64,000 bases of DNA from CAZQHK01 sp964593455 (GCA_964593455.1 CAZQHK010000024.1:5492-69491), one strand, 5' to 3'; counted from the stretch's first letter, positions 41,572 to 51,385 are shown. Numbers and translations: made by a program. The notes: generated from the letters alone by a model not told the origin.

Positions 41572-44500
41572 GCGTAGTATTCAATTTATCGAGACCCTCT
41601 CGAGCTTTCTGCCGTACTTCTTCCGAAGGATCATTCAAAGCCGTTTCCAGGGGAGCCAATAGCTTCAACATTCCGATATCCACAATGGCAGACGCCGCCA
41701 GGCTGCGCAAGACAGGCTGATCTTCGTTTTCGAGAAGAACGGCCAGTGTTTCCAGACCATCGGCCAGGGGAATAGTCCTATTGCTCTCCCATTCTTCCTT
41801 TAAATAAATGACCAGTTCCTTGAGCAGTTCCTTCTCACCGAAACTGGCCAGAATCTCAGTTACTTCCTCGTGGCTTATATCACCGGTTCCACTCAGACTG
41901 CGTGCGATGGCGGAAGCGTCTTCCGGTTTACCGGTGAGAAAACCGAAAGCCTCCAGAGCCAGGTTCCTGGCATTTTTCATTCGTTCTTTGATAATTTCCA
42001 TGAGCGGATTGATAGATTCTGAATCGCCCAGGGAATTGAGTGATTTGAGTAGGTCCAAAGAGCCTCGGGCCCGAGTCAGTTCATCCCGGATCATTTCAAT
42101 CAAAACATCGCTGTCGGGAATTGTCCCCAGATCCTTCAGCGATCTCAAAGAAAGCCTTCTTACCTCCCGGGCACCTTCGATAGCCTGAATGCCGGGAATA
42201 GGAATCGTGCCGGTAACGTCAGTCTCCTTTTCTAACAATGCAATGGAACCGGATTCTTTCACTACCTGAAGGAGCGATTCCACCACTTCTCCGCCTACGG
42301 TTTCCAGGGCTCCCAGGGCGTTTCTTCTCACATCGGGATCGGGATCGGATAACGCTTTCATCAGGAGTTGGACCAGGCGGGGATCGCCGATATCGCGCAT
42401 GGTGTAAATAGCGTTTACGCGAGCCCATTTGTCGGAGCTCTCGATCATGCGGGTCAAACATTCATGGCCTCGTGGATCACCGGTTTTATAGAGAATCTTG
42501 GCGGCAATGGCTTTGACCCGGCTATTCTTCTCTTTATCGATGATCCGGGCCGCCAGTTCGGGGAGATTGCCTTGTTTGATACTGTCCAACGCATCAAGAG
42601 CATTCGCTCTTACTCTCCATGATGAATCATCGAGCCGGTCGATAAGGTATGTGGGAATGTTGTGAACGCTGGAAATATTTGTTTTTACCGTTCGTGGTAG
42701 CGCGGCCACGGCTGTTGCCCGAACGGCATCATTATCATCATCGGTGAGCGGCAGAATCCAGGCAAGTATCCGGTGGTCTTCGAGCTGTGAGAGACCCTCA
42801 ACAGCTCGGAGCCGAACCTCCGGGTTGAAGTCCTTGAGCAGCAGGGCCAGCGAATCGAGTGCCTCGTGGTGTCCTCCAATAGCCAGAGCGAGTGCGGCAT
42901 TGGCCCTGACCTTCGGGTTGGCTGAACTCAGTGCGGATATCAGTGGTTCTACTGCCCCCGGACAGGTAGACAGCGTGCGGATGGCAGACTGTGTCACCGC
43001 CGCGTCCTCGTCGGCCAGGGCTTTGAGCAGAGGCGTTGTTTTGGGAATGGTGGGCAGGTTTTCCAGGGCTCGGGCCGCGTTGCGGCGCACCTGGGGATCG
43101 AGGTCAGATAAGCATTTGGACAGCAGGGAGAAAAATGATTCGTCGCCAATCATCCCCATGGCGGCAGCCGCACTGGCCCGCATCAGAGGGATTTCCGAAT
43201 CGAGCATACGATGAAGACATTCGGTTCCCTGAAGGATACCCCGCTTATGGGAAATCTTCCAGAGGGCAACAACGGCGTTGGCTCTGACCCGGTTATTCAG
43301 GTCTTCGAGCAACGGCAGAAGTTGGTCGCCGACGTCCATCCCTCCCACCTCGGCGAGCGCCTCAATAGCGTTGGCTCGAACCCGGCTGTCGGGATGTTTG
43401 AGATGTTCGATAAGCAGGCCGACTACACTCATATCTCCCAGGGTTCCGAGAGCTTTAATTATAGTGGCTTTAACGCGGTCGGCGCTTTCTCTCCTGAAAA
43501 CATCGATAAGCGGTTTAGCCGCCTGCGGATTACCAAGTTTCCCCAGTGACCGGGCAGCTTCCGCCCGGACGAGTTCGTCGCTGTCGGAAAGTGTCCGGGA
43601 AAGTGGTTCCAGTGCTTCCGGAACCCCGAGTTGACCCAGAGCCACAGCGGCATTCAAACGCATACTGACATTGCGGTCGTTCAAAGCCCGGATAAGAGAA
43701 CCGACCGCCCGTTTGTCACGGCTTCTCCCCAGTCCTTCGATAGCTGCGAAACGCACGTAATAGTTTGAATCTTCAAGATTTTGTATCAGAGCTTTTACAT
43801 ACAGTTGTTTTACCAGGAAAACGGCAGTTGTCCAGACGACGGGAATAATGAGAAAATATATGGTGTTTTCCACTCCGCCTTTGAGCAATAGAAAACCAAA
43901 TAAGCTCACTCCGAGAGGAACGGCTACTCCGTCGGCTAACTGACGGGCTCGAGCCCGGTCACGTTCCGGAATGGGATAATACAATGAACTGGTAGCGACC
44001 AGGTGTAACGGGCCATACAATGAAACCCGGAAAAGCCGGCCCAACATTCCCAGGGCGCTGATAGGTAGCAGGGTGAACGCTATTAAAGTCAGGAACGTCA
44101 GAGCAGGCAGTATGAGCAAGCTGTTTCCAACTCCCAGGTAAGTCAAAACGAAGTTAGTTGAATAAAATCTGAGAAAAAATCCCAGCAAAGCTCCAGCGGC
44201 ATGGACCAGCGCTAAAACCGCGGTCAACTCAGCAGCGGTTTTGGCAACGGAATCGTGTATGGCTGTAAAAAAAGCGAAATCAAGTTGGGCCAGGGCTGCC
44301 CATCCCAACAAAGTAAAAAACCAGAGCGCGGCCAGAAAAGAAGTGCTGGCGGTAAATCCGGCTCCAGAATTATGGTTCTTGCCCCGTGGCTCTGATTCAA
44401 ACTCAGTGCTAGCAGGCAAATATCCATAATCTGACTTTAGTAGAACATGGCATTCTCTGGCTATTACCGCCATCAACAGTGCCCAAATCCATAAGAGGTT

Positions 44501-45034
44501 AAGTGGAGTGATAAATCCGGAAAGAAGCCAGGTAAGAACACCACCGGCGAAAGCGCCTCCCATACTGCCGCACACTGTAGGAGGAAGCACTCGTCTGCTT
44601 TCTCCGGGACTTAGCAGTTCCCCGGATACAAGCCAAAACTGAAGGGTAGTGACGAGCCAGATACAATAGCTGCCAACCAGAATCCAGCAGCTGGCCTCAA
44701 GCCCCTGGGGCATGAAAGGGGCAGCTCCCAGGGAAAACATGGCGATGAGTGATGTTAGCATGAGTATTCTAGTATTTGAGAAAAAACGTTTTGCCAGCAA
44801 CTGCACGAAGAAAACGGTCAGGGCGACAGGACCGATGATGGTGTATGCGGTAGCTACATTTCTCAGTCCGCCATCGCTGAGGGCAATGGCATGCGATACA
44901 GAGAGTCCGATGGCGTGACCGGTAAATAGGACAAAGCTCAACCGGAAGAGACTGGTAAGTTTCAGGCTCGTTTTTCCCTGCGTGAAGCCGAACCGTCGGC
45001 CGAAAAAGGTGTGGATGGAAACCATAGCTGTCAT
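41504..45034 (-). CDS. Twelve-helix transporter fused to HEAT repeats
   Basis: A 1176-residue fusion. Residues about 15-430 form about twelve membrane helices of MFS/nucleotide-transporter (NTT-like) type (VFFVQLLAKRFF, LWIWALLMAVIAREC, RLFRVSLYGPLHLVATSSL). From about 440 to 1170 are HEAT repeats (VRFAAIEGLGRSRDKRAVGS, VRANAIEALAEVGG, VRRNAARALENL). NTT-HEAT fusions are known in diverse bacteria, and transport of nucleotides is the best guess; the transported substrate is not shown by the sequence. The repeat part may be cytoplasmic and regulate transport. Its 3' end overlaps the rsbW-like gene by 68 bases. Start ATG 45034, or Met4. Confidence 0.85.
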   Translation of the reverse strand: MTAMVSIHTFFGRRFGFTQGKTSLKLTSLFRLSFVLFTGHAIGLSVSHAIALSDGGLRNVATAYTIIGPVALTVFFVQLLAKRFFSNTRILMLTSLIAMFSLGAAPFMPQGLEASCWILVGSYCIWLVTTLQFWLVSGELLSPGESRRVLPPTVCGSMGGAFAGGVLTWLLSGFITPLNLLWIWALLMAVIARECHVLLKSDYGYLPASTEFESEPRGKNHNSGAGFTASTSFLAALWFFTLLGWAALAQLDFAFFTAIHDSVAKTAAELTAVLALVHAAGALLGFFLRFYSTNFVLTYLGVGNSLLILPALTFLTLIAFTLLPISALGMLGRLFRVSLYGPLHLVATSSLYYPIPERDRARARQLADGVAVPLGVSLFGFLLLKGGVENTIYFLIIPVVWTTAVFLVKQLYVKALIQNLEDSNYYVRFAAIEGLGRSRDKRAVGSLIRALNDRNVSMRLNAAVALGQLGVPEALEPLSRTLSDSDELVRAEAARSLGKLGNPQAAKPLIDVFRRESADRVKATIIKALGTLGDMSVVGLLIEHLKHPDSRVRANAIEALAEVGGMDVGDQLLPLLEDLNNRVRANAVVALWKISHKRGILQGTECLHRMLDSEIPLMRASAAAAMGMIGDESFFSLLSKCLSDLDPQVRRNAARALENLPTIPKTTPLLKALADEDAAVTQSAIRTLSTCPGAVEPLISALSSANPKVRANAALALAIGGHHEALDSLALLLKDFNPEVRLRAVEGLSQLEDHRILAWILPLTDDDNDAVRATAVAALPRTVKTNISSVHNIPTYLIDRLDDSSWRVRANALDALDSIKQGNLPELAARIIDKEKNSRVKAIAAKILYKTGDPRGHECLTRMIESSDKWARVNAIYTMRDIGDPRLVQLLMKALSDPDPDVRRNALGALETVGGEVVESLLQVVKESGSIALLEKETDVTGTIPIPGIQAIEGAREVRRLSLRSLKDLGTIPDSDVLIEMIRDELTRARGSLDLLKSLNSLGDSESINPLMEIIKERMKNARNLALEAFGFLTGKPEDASAIARSLSGTGDISHEEVTEILASFGEKELLKELVIYLKEEWESNRTIPLADGLETLAVLLENEDQPVLRSLAASAIVDIGMLKLLAPLETALNDPSEEVRQKAREGLDKLNTTLKRLSALPERTKQCSAPLPKST

Positions 45035-45099
45035 ATTATAGCATTAAGGCCCGAATAATTCACCGAACATTTCACCAAAACCATTCTGCTCCAATACTG

Positions 45100-45801
45100 T
45101 TATGGTAGGCTGGAGAGGTAAAGGTTGTCGTGTGAAACGCGGATCGTATTGAGAAGTACCGGAAACGGCAGGGCGCTTATGTCGAGAATGGGGTTAAGCC
45201 GATCCATGACCCGCCGTACAATAAACTTTGGCATTTTGAGTTCGGAAAGCCGTATCGATCGTGAGGAGAACTCGATAAAGCGTTTTTTGGAAATGGTGAA
45301 TGTTCCGTCCACCTCGAAGCGTGAGTCAATGAACCACCACTTGCAGTACCCGCTGATTGAGATGCGGTCGGGTTCAAACTGGACGATGGCGTTCCTCACA
45401 TTGGAGGAAGCTGTTTTGAGTTGGAGAAACCGGTTGACATCCCGTTCCCTGATCTGAACGTTCAAGGAAGCTTTCCGGGCGTTCAGCGGAACCAGTGTTT
45501 TCGCATTAACCAGTTTATCCATGTCCAATGCCAGATCCTGGAATTCGAACTTACCCCAGTATATCGGCAGATCGTTGATACTGCCGTTGCGGACAATGAT
45601 CATCACCCGGTCGAGCGGATTGTTATGGGGTTGATCGGAGTTTTCCCATACAAATACTCGGAGTGTTTGTGGAGCTCCGAGAAGGCTGTGCAGAGCCTCC
45701 CGGATATTTCTCTGGATAGCGGCACTTTTCGAATGTGGTTCAGAAATTATCCATCCTGGAAAAAATGAGAATATGAGAACGGCTGCGAGAAGATTATTCA
45801 T
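45100..45801 (-). CDS. Exported DUF2993-like protein
   Basis: A 233-residue exported protein with signal peptide about 1-19 (LLAAVLIFSFFPGWIIS). The middle (about 70-200) has the tubular-lipid-binding-like pattern of DUF2993/LmeA: KASLNVQIRERDVNRFLQL, RISISGYCKWWFIDSRFEVDG. This fold binds lipids or helps outer-membrane phospholipid transport in other bacteria. The identification is by pattern only. Its ATG overlaps the stop of the 802-residue protein gene upstream. Confidence 0.6.
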   Translation of the reverse strand: MNNLLAAVLIFSFFPGWIISEPHSKSAAIQRNIREALHSLLGAPQTLRVFVWENSDQPHNNPLDRVMIIVRNGSINDLPIYWGKFEFQDLALDMDKLVNAKTLVPLNARKASLNVQIRERDVNRFLQLKTASSNVRNAIVQFEPDRISISGYCKWWFIDSRFEVDGTFTISKKRFIEFSSRSIRLSELKMPKFIVRRVMDRLNPILDISALPFPVLLNTIRVSHDNLYLSSLP

Positions 45802-48206
45802 GGTTCAAGGTAGATTTCTATTGGTGAGATCTCCAGTTCGAAAGGTTTTCCACTCGTATCAACCACCTTGATGGCCAGCGGATAGCTTTGAAGATCGGCA
45901 ACGTCAAAGCGGTATGACCATTGTTCCAGCCCGCTGGCATCGTTCCAGGTATTGCCGTAATCGGTGCTGACCTGAACTTTTTTAAAACGGTAGTCTCCTT
46001 GATTGAATTTCCCACTGAGATGAATTTTGTTTTTCTTAAGCTCCCTTCTGCTGATAAGAATTACACCGCCGTATTCCTCGAGTGCCCGGTCGTGTATTTT
46101 TATATTGGCAAAGTGCGGCGGGCGCCGGTGATCATCGTCGAGTTCGGTGTTCTGTTCAGGGACAGGGGAGTACTTGATCAAGCGGGTTTTCAAACGTTCC
46201 AGCCGGTTGATGGCTTTTTGCAGGTTAACCAGCAAACCTTTGAGATTCGTTCGGTTGAGCCGTTGCATTCCTTCCAGGAGAGATTCAGCCCGGGTGGTTA
46301 CCGCTGATTCGACATAAAGCTTCTTGGTCCCGTCAGATCGGTAGAAAAAAAGGTGGGGATCGGTTTCCAGCAGGTGACCTTTGGTGGTGATCAGTGCTCG
46401 ATATTGTTTGAGAAGCGGTGTGGCGGAAGATGTGTATGTCTTATGTATCTGGTGCAGGTGGTCGGCCGTGTTGTCGGAAGCCGAAGCCAGCATCTCGGTT
46501 CGTACGATTTTGCCTTTCAAGTGGAATATCTCCCGGTTAATCTGTTGAATGAGAGTGCCCAGGCGTTTTGGAATTTTTTCCCGGCCCGGCGCGTCGGTTT
46601 CGAGAAACTCCTGTTCAATACGATCAACAAGATCGAGAGCTTCCAGCAGCCTGTTTTCAAGCGTGCTAACATGGCGGCTCGGATTCAGCCAGATAGAATA
46701 CCAGCGGTTCGTCTTGGAGGTGTGTATCTCTTCCAGTAATGTGTTAAACCCGGTGAAAAAACCGGTAATTATTTCTCCCAGCCGGGTTTCCATACTTTCG
46801 ACTTCGGCCTTGGATTGCCGCTTTGATTCTTTGACCATGCGTACTTTACCGTCTATGTCTTTGTAGAAAGAAGCAGCTTCTTGAATGTACTTATTGGCTG
46901 AATTCTTGAGCCGGCCTTTCAAAGCAGGACTTTTCTGATTCCACCGGCTAATCCATTGTTCAATCAGGGAAGGAGCGGTTATATTTCGGGCCAGGGCTAC
47001 TGTTTCGGGTCCGGCCAACCCCGCCAGCCGAGATTCAAGGGCTCCAACTTCGGTCATGAATTGGCTGAACAACATCGTTCCCTTGGTGATCTGGGAATAT
47101 GCTTTTTCCCACCGGGCTTGCAGTTCTTTAAGCCTTTGACGCAGCTGTTCGAGTTCTTCGAGAGCTTCCGGGGAAACCACCGGTTGCTTGGCTATCCGCT
47201 TTACGGATGGTTTCGTTGTTTTGGAAAGCAAAGAGAGAAGACCTTTTAGCGAACCTATCTGTCTATCCCGTATGAGACGGAACAACTCCTCGGGGGTGAC
47301 AGTGGTCGATGGGGCCAGAAATATGGGGGCGAGACCTGAAGGGATGTCAGGAAGATTGAAAGAAAGCATTCGGCAGACCAGCGCTGCCAATTCATGTCTG
47401 AGTTCATCACCCTGGGTTCCGCCTGGTGACCGTGAGGGCAATACCTGGACCCACTGTAACGGCAATTTCCGAGCCAAAGGATGCTTGGCAAGAAGCAGGT
47501 GAACGGCTTCGTTGGCCAGAGCCAACGCCATAGTCCGTCCGTCGGAATCGGAAGACGGGATGGTGAGCAGGACCGTTTCCCCCGGTTTGGAAGGAAACCG
47601 GATTACCGGATTTTCACCGGCTCCAACCGGTATCAGTATGTGTTTTTGTCTGGAAATAGACTCTATAGCCGTCACCAGTTCGGTGCCATATGGTCGTGCT
47701 GCTTTCACGGCTGCCGCCATGGTTCTCCTGAAAGCCAGTATAGTTTCCAGAGCCTGGGCTGTGTCAGGAGCCACCCCGGGATCAACCACCAGGGGAATAA
47801 AGGTATTACGGATTTCTTTCTTGAGTCCGGTTAAGGGAAATGCTTTAGTCGGTCCTCTTGTATCCAGTTCTGTCTTTGAGACCACCGCGATGTCAGGTCC
47901 CGCCGCTATCGGTTTCAGAACCGCCTCGAAGTTTATCAAGGCTTCGAAGCAGTTATGATCGATCCCGGTAGTATCGAAGATAAACTGGCCTTCAGCGTTG
48001 GTAAGTGTACGGTAGCTCGTTCCCCCGCCGCTAAGTTCGACAAAGATGTTGGGAACCGGACGGAGCGGTTGAACCGATCCTTCCTTGAGAGAGACACTCC
48101 CTTTGATTGTCTGAGCGGCACTGGCAGCTTCCGGAATCGAAGCAGCCAGAAAAATTGTCGCTGCAAGCAGAAGATATATGAAGCGATTTGTCGGCAGATA
48201 CCGCAA
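45798..48206 (-). CDS. Large exported protein with N-terminal Cna-B-like domain
   Basis: An 802-residue exported protein: signal peptide about 1-30 (LLLAATIFLAASIPEAASA), then a carboxypeptidase-regulatory/Cna-B-like beta domain about 32-110 (VPNIFVELSGGGTSYRTLTNAEGQFIF). The middle (340-660) is helical, with long coiled-coil stretches (LEELEQLRQRLKELQARWEKA), and the C-terminus (690-802) is a beta-rich domain (YRFKKVQVSTDYGNTWNDAS). I do not recognise the family as a whole. The four-base overlap with the DUF2993-like gene argues for joint function at the cell envelope. Confidence 0.65.
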   Translation of the reverse strand: MRYLPTNRFIYLLLAATIFLAASIPEAASAAQTIKGSVSLKEGSVQPLRPVPNIFVELSGGGTSYRTLTNAEGQFIFDTTGIDHNCFEALINFEAVLKPIAAGPDIAVVSKTELDTRGPTKAFPLTGLKKEIRNTFIPLVVDPGVAPDTAQALETILAFRRTMAAAVKAARPYGTELVTAIESISRQKHILIPVGAGENPVIRFPSKPGETVLLTIPSSDSDGRTMALALANEAVHLLLAKHPLARKLPLQWVQVLPSRSPGGTQGDELRHELAALVCRMLSFNLPDIPSGLAPIFLAPSTTVTPEELFRLIRDRQIGSLKGLLSLLSKTTKPSVKRIAKQPVVSPEALEELEQLRQRLKELQARWEKAYSQITKGTMLFSQFMTEVGALESRLAGLAGPETVALARNITAPSLIEQWISRWNQKSPALKGRLKNSANKYIQEAASFYKDIDGKVRMVKESKRQSKAEVESMETRLGEIITGFFTGFNTLLEEIHTSKTNRWYSIWLNPSRHVSTLENRLLEALDLVDRIEQEFLETDAPGREKIPKRLGTLIQQINREIFHLKGKIVRTEMLASASDNTADHLHQIHKTYTSSATPLLKQYRALITTKGHLLETDPHLFFYRSDGTKKLYVESAVTTRAESLLEGMQRLNRTNLKGLLVNLQKAINRLERLKTRLIKYSPVPEQNTELDDDHRRPPHFANIKIHDRALEEYGGVILISRRELKKNKIHLSGKFNQGDYRFKKVQVSTDYGNTWNDASGLEQWSYRFDVADLQSYPLAIKVVDTSGKPFELEISPIEIYLEP

Positions 48207-48364
48207 AAAGTATCACCTGATTGATTTCTCTAATCGTAATAGAAACTATACGCCAATTCCCCGCCGCTAATGGTAGCACAGAGCTGAAAGTGCGTCAACG
48301 GCAGGGAAGTACAGGTTCTTCACCTCGCTACGAGAATTCGTAAATTATTCGGGTTTAATGACAC

Positions 48365-48394
48365 TTGACTCTACGTGATAGGTACTGGTATGCT
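48365..48394 (+). promoter_or_regulatory. Promoter of the zinc-ribbon protein gene
   Basis: TTGACT at 48365-48370, 18-base spacer, TATGCT at 48389-48394, upstream of the GGGAGGTG ribosome-binding site at 48405-48412. Confidence 0.5.
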
Positions 48395-48421
48395 TGATCG
48401 AGTCGGGAGGTGGATCTTTTA

Positions 48422-48943
48422 ATGGATTGTCCCGTATGTCAAAAGTCCATGGAGCAGGTTGAAGTTAGTGGAGTTGAACTGGATTACTGCCGGGATGGGT
48501 GTGGCGGAATATGGTTCGATAATTTCGAGCTCAAACAGCTTGATGAAGAGCAAGAGGGCAGTGGTGAACTGCTCGAGGAAATATTGAATCAGAGTCTGGT
48601 CGACGATACGGTGAGGGCGGAAAAACTGACGTGTCCACGCTGTGATAATGTTAAAATGCGGCGTCACAAGTACAACTACACGTCGGATGTACATGTTGAT
48701 CAGTGTTACAGCTGTAACGGAATCTGGCTTGACAAGGGTGAACTGGCTGCTATCAGGGCTAACTTCGAGTCGGATGAAGACAAGGAAAAAGTTCTTAACA
48801 AACTGATTTCCAGCAATCCGGAAATAGCTACTGAGATGGCTAAGATGGAGCAACAGCGGCAGTTTGACAGCAGCAGGATTTCCACTCGGAGATCGAAAAC
48901 CGACCGATTTTTTAGAATGGTTACGTTTGGACTGCTGCGGTAG
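48422..48943 (+). CDS. Protein with two TFIIB-type zinc ribbons
   Basis: A 173-residue cytoplasmic protein with two zf-TFIIB-like motifs. The first is at the N-terminus (CPVCQKSM with CRDGCGGIWFDNFELKQL) and the second is about 72-110 (CPRCDNVKMRR with CYSCNGIWLDKGELAAI). The GIWxDxxEL end of each is the family signature. The middle and end are acidic and helical, with a basic C-terminus. Function is unknown. ATG 48422 is chosen from its well placed GGGAGGTG; a GTG 12 bases earlier lies inside that site. Confidence 0.85.
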   Translation: MDCPVCQKSMEQVEVSGVELDYCRDGCGGIWFDNFELKQLDEEQEGSGELLEEILNQSLVDDTVRAEKLTCPRCDNVKMRRHKYNYTSDVHVDQCYSCNGIWLDKGELAAIRANFESDEDKEKVLNKLISSNPEIATEMAKMEQQRQFDSSRISTRRSKTDRFFRMVTFGLLR

Positions 48944-49037
48944 TCACTATTAGCTGTTGGTGATGTCCTGGCAGTATATCCGGCCGGGTGCAACCGGTTG
49001 AGAAAATTGGAAAACGGATGAAGGAGAGGTTATCATC

Positions 49038-49118
49038 ATGAAGAAGCTCATCAAGTTTGTCTTCGTAACGATGTTCGTCATGACTATTGGAGCTATTATC
49101 GGTTACACCACCGGTTGA
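49038..49118 (+). CDS. 26-residue single-helix membrane peptide
   Basis: A short frame starting MKKLIKFVFVTMFVM and ending in GYTTG, with one hydrophobic helix after a basic start. An AAGGAGAGG precedes the ATG by 8 bases, a better site than most real genes here have. It lies in the gap between the zinc-ribbon and HD-protein genes. Function unknown; such peptides often modulate membrane complexes. Confidence 0.55.
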   Translation: MKKLIKFVFVTMFVMTIGAIIGYTTG

Positions 49119-49172
49119 TTTCTACTCTTTCAAAACTTAGTTTTCCACGCTTTTCAGGCGTTGAATAACTTA

Positions 49173-49718
49173 TCAGGGCCAGCAAACTGCAATCTCTGCC
49201 AGTAATTTCCTGAGAAGAGGGTCGGATACCGCTTGTTCGGCGTTTGAGAGAAATATCTTCAAAGAAGGTAAGTCCGGGTGGATTCGGGCATACTCACCAG
49301 CCTGCAGGGCGGCTTCCAGACGATCGATTTCACGCACGAATCGAGCTTCGGCCGTGTGCCCTTTTTCGAACTCTTCCCACAGCTCAAGAAACCTGTCTTT
49401 GTCCGGAAAAGGTTCCAGCAGTTCGTGAAGCGCCCGCAGTTCTCGGCCTGATTTTTCCTGGTACTCGGGACATTGCGGTGTGATATCGCCCACTTCACAT
49501 TCCGCCAGATCATGAAGAATAGCCATCTCCACTATTTTCAGTTTGTCAAGCTCTGGTGGCGCCAGAAAAAGGGTCATCAGAATTACTCGGTAGGAATGAT
49601 CAGCCACACTCTCCGGATCAGTAATACCTCGTTGCACCCACCCTGTCCGGCGAAGTGTTTTAAGCCGTCCGGCCATTTGCAGGGTTTGAAATACTCGCGA
49701 CATGTCGAATTCGTTCAT
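49173..49718 (-). CDS. HD-domain phosphohydrolase
   Basis: A 181-residue HD-superfamily protein of the YfbR/HDDC2 type, which act as 5'-deoxynucleotidases. Metal-binding motifs: SVADHSYRV (His), AILHDLAECEVGDITP (His-Asp), and a later Asp in VREIDRLEAALQAGEY. The start is ATG 49718 (MNEFDMSRVF); the longer frame runs into proS. It begins 10 bases after proS and shares its transcript. Confidence 0.85.
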   Translation of the reverse strand: MNEFDMSRVFQTLQMAGRLKTLRRTGWVQRGITDPESVADHSYRVILMTLFLAPPELDKLKIVEMAILHDLAECEVGDITPQCPEYQEKSGRELRALHELLEPFPDKDRFLELWEEFEKGHTAEARFVREIDRLEAALQAGEYARIHPDLPSLKIFLSNAEQAVSDPLLRKLLAEIAVCWP

Positions 49719-49728
49719 TTTTTCACCG

Positions 49729-51207
49729 TTAATAAGCTCTGGCGAAATAAACACGGTTGACGGCCGCCTGGCCGCATCGGACACACGTCTCTCCTTCCGA
49801 CACGTGCTTCTGCTCGTCCAACGGGATCACCCTGATAGTAGCTTTGGTTTCTTCTTGCACCGCCTGCTCGCAGTCTGCTTCTCCGCACCAGGGTGCGAAG
49901 GCCCATCCGCTCTCCTGCTTCATCAGTTTTCGAAACTCGGCGTACTCGGTGACGGCGAAGATATGCTCATTCATCATCGTTTTGGCTTTGGTGAACAGTT
50001 TCTGTTGTATTTCCTCCAGTATCTCGGGGAGTTTGTGGGAAAGCTCAGATATCGCAACAGGTTCTTTCGGTCCGCCGGTTCTGCGGGCCAGGACGACCTT
50101 CCCGTCGGCAATATCACGTGGTCCGATTTCAAGTCGGACCGGTATACCCTGGAGTTCCCATTCATGGAATTTCCATCCCGGTTTATATTGATCGCGGTCG
50201 TCCACAATGATTTCGACCCGGCCGCGTAGTGACTCTTTAATATCGGTCACCGCAGTCATAACCAGGCTCTGTTCTTCGGAACTGCGCCATATCGGCACGA
50301 TGACCACCGGCCGGCTGGCCAGCCTCGGCGGTATCACCAGCCCTTTGTCATCGCTGTGACTCATGATCAAGGCGCCGATCAACCGGGTGCTGACACCCCA
50401 ACTCGAGGCCCATACCAACTTTCTCTCACCGTCTTTGTCCTGAAAGGTTACGTCAAACGCTTTGGCGAAATTCTGTCCGAGGAAATGCGATGTTCCCGCC
50501 TGAAGGGCCTTATAGTCCTGCATCATGGCTTCGATACCATAGGTGGCTACCGCTCCGGCAAATTTTTCTTTTTCGGTCTTGATACCGGCTATGACCGGAA
50601 TAGCCATGTAATCTTCGGCAAAGGTCCGGTAGACATCGAGTATTTTCAGCGTTTCTTCCCGGGCCTCATCGCTGGAAGCATGTGCGGTATGTCCTTCCTG
50701 CCAGAGAAATTCTGTTGTTCTGAGGAATAGGCGGGTACGCATTTCCCAGCGGACGACGTTGGCCCACTGATTGATGAGAATAGGCAGGTCGCGATAGGAC
50801 ATTATCCATTTTTTGTACATGGCCCAGATGATTGTTTCGCTGGTTGGCCTGATAACCAATTCTTCTTCGAGCCGGGCGGTGGGATCCACCTCGACGCCGC
50901 CGCCGGCGGCTTCACGCAGTCGGTGATGGGTAACGACGGCACACTCTTTGGCAAAACCCTCTACGTGTTCCGCTTCTTTTGACAGAAAACTTTTGGGAAT
51001 GAAGAGCGGAAAATAGGCATTCACATGGCCCGTTTCTTTAAACATACGGTCCATGATCTCGCGCATTTTTTCCCAGAGAGTGTAACCGTTTGGCCTTATG
51101 ACCATACATCCTTTGACGGGAGAATAGTCGGCCAACTTTGCTTTAGTGACAATATCAACATACCACTGGGAATAGTCCTTTTCCCGTGGAGTAATTTTTT
51201 CTGCCAA
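49729..51207 (-). CDS. proS: Prolyl-tRNA synthetase, eukaryote/archaea-like type
   Basis: Charges tRNA-Pro with proline. At 492 residues it has the ProRS core without the bacterial editing insertion (class II motif 2 around MRTRLFLRTTEFLWQEGHTAH; RPTSETIIWAMY). The C-terminal domain has a zinc-binding cysteine set (WCGEADC and CVRCG) and ends FARAY with the terminal Tyr of the type-3 (eukaryote/archaea-like) enzymes. The start is TTG 51207 with AAAGGAG upstream at a long spacing of 12. Other bacteria carry this form too, so it is not proof of recent transfer. Confidence 0.96.
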   Translation of the reverse strand: MAEKITPREKDYSQWYVDIVTKAKLADYSPVKGCMVIRPNGYTLWEKMREIMDRMFKETGHVNAYFPLFIPKSFLSKEAEHVEGFAKECAVVTHHRLREAAGGGVEVDPTARLEEELVIRPTSETIIWAMYKKWIMSYRDLPILINQWANVVRWEMRTRLFLRTTEFLWQEGHTAHASSDEAREETLKILDVYRTFAEDYMAIPVIAGIKTEKEKFAGAVATYGIEAMMQDYKALQAGTSHFLGQNFAKAFDVTFQDKDGERKLVWASSWGVSTRLIGALIMSHSDDKGLVIPPRLASRPVVIVPIWRSSEEQSLVMTAVTDIKESLRGRVEIIVDDRDQYKPGWKFHEWELQGIPVRLEIGPRDIADGKVVLARRTGGPKEPVAISELSHKLPEILEEIQQKLFTKAKTMMNEHIFAVTEYAEFRKLMKQESGWAFAPWCGEADCEQAVQEETKATIRVIPLDEQKHVSEGETCVRCGQAAVNRVYFARAY

Positions 51208-51385
51208 GGTTTATATCAGCTCCTTTATTATGTCCGGCTTTGCATTTGCAGAAGGACATTCTATCATAAATGAGCGGTATATTTCACTATCTCGCTACAG
51301 GTTTCACAGCGTACACTATTGAACCAATTCTTAATCAAGCGGGAAGCATAGAATGCGAGTTGAAAATTGTTGTGGTTTTCAACGG

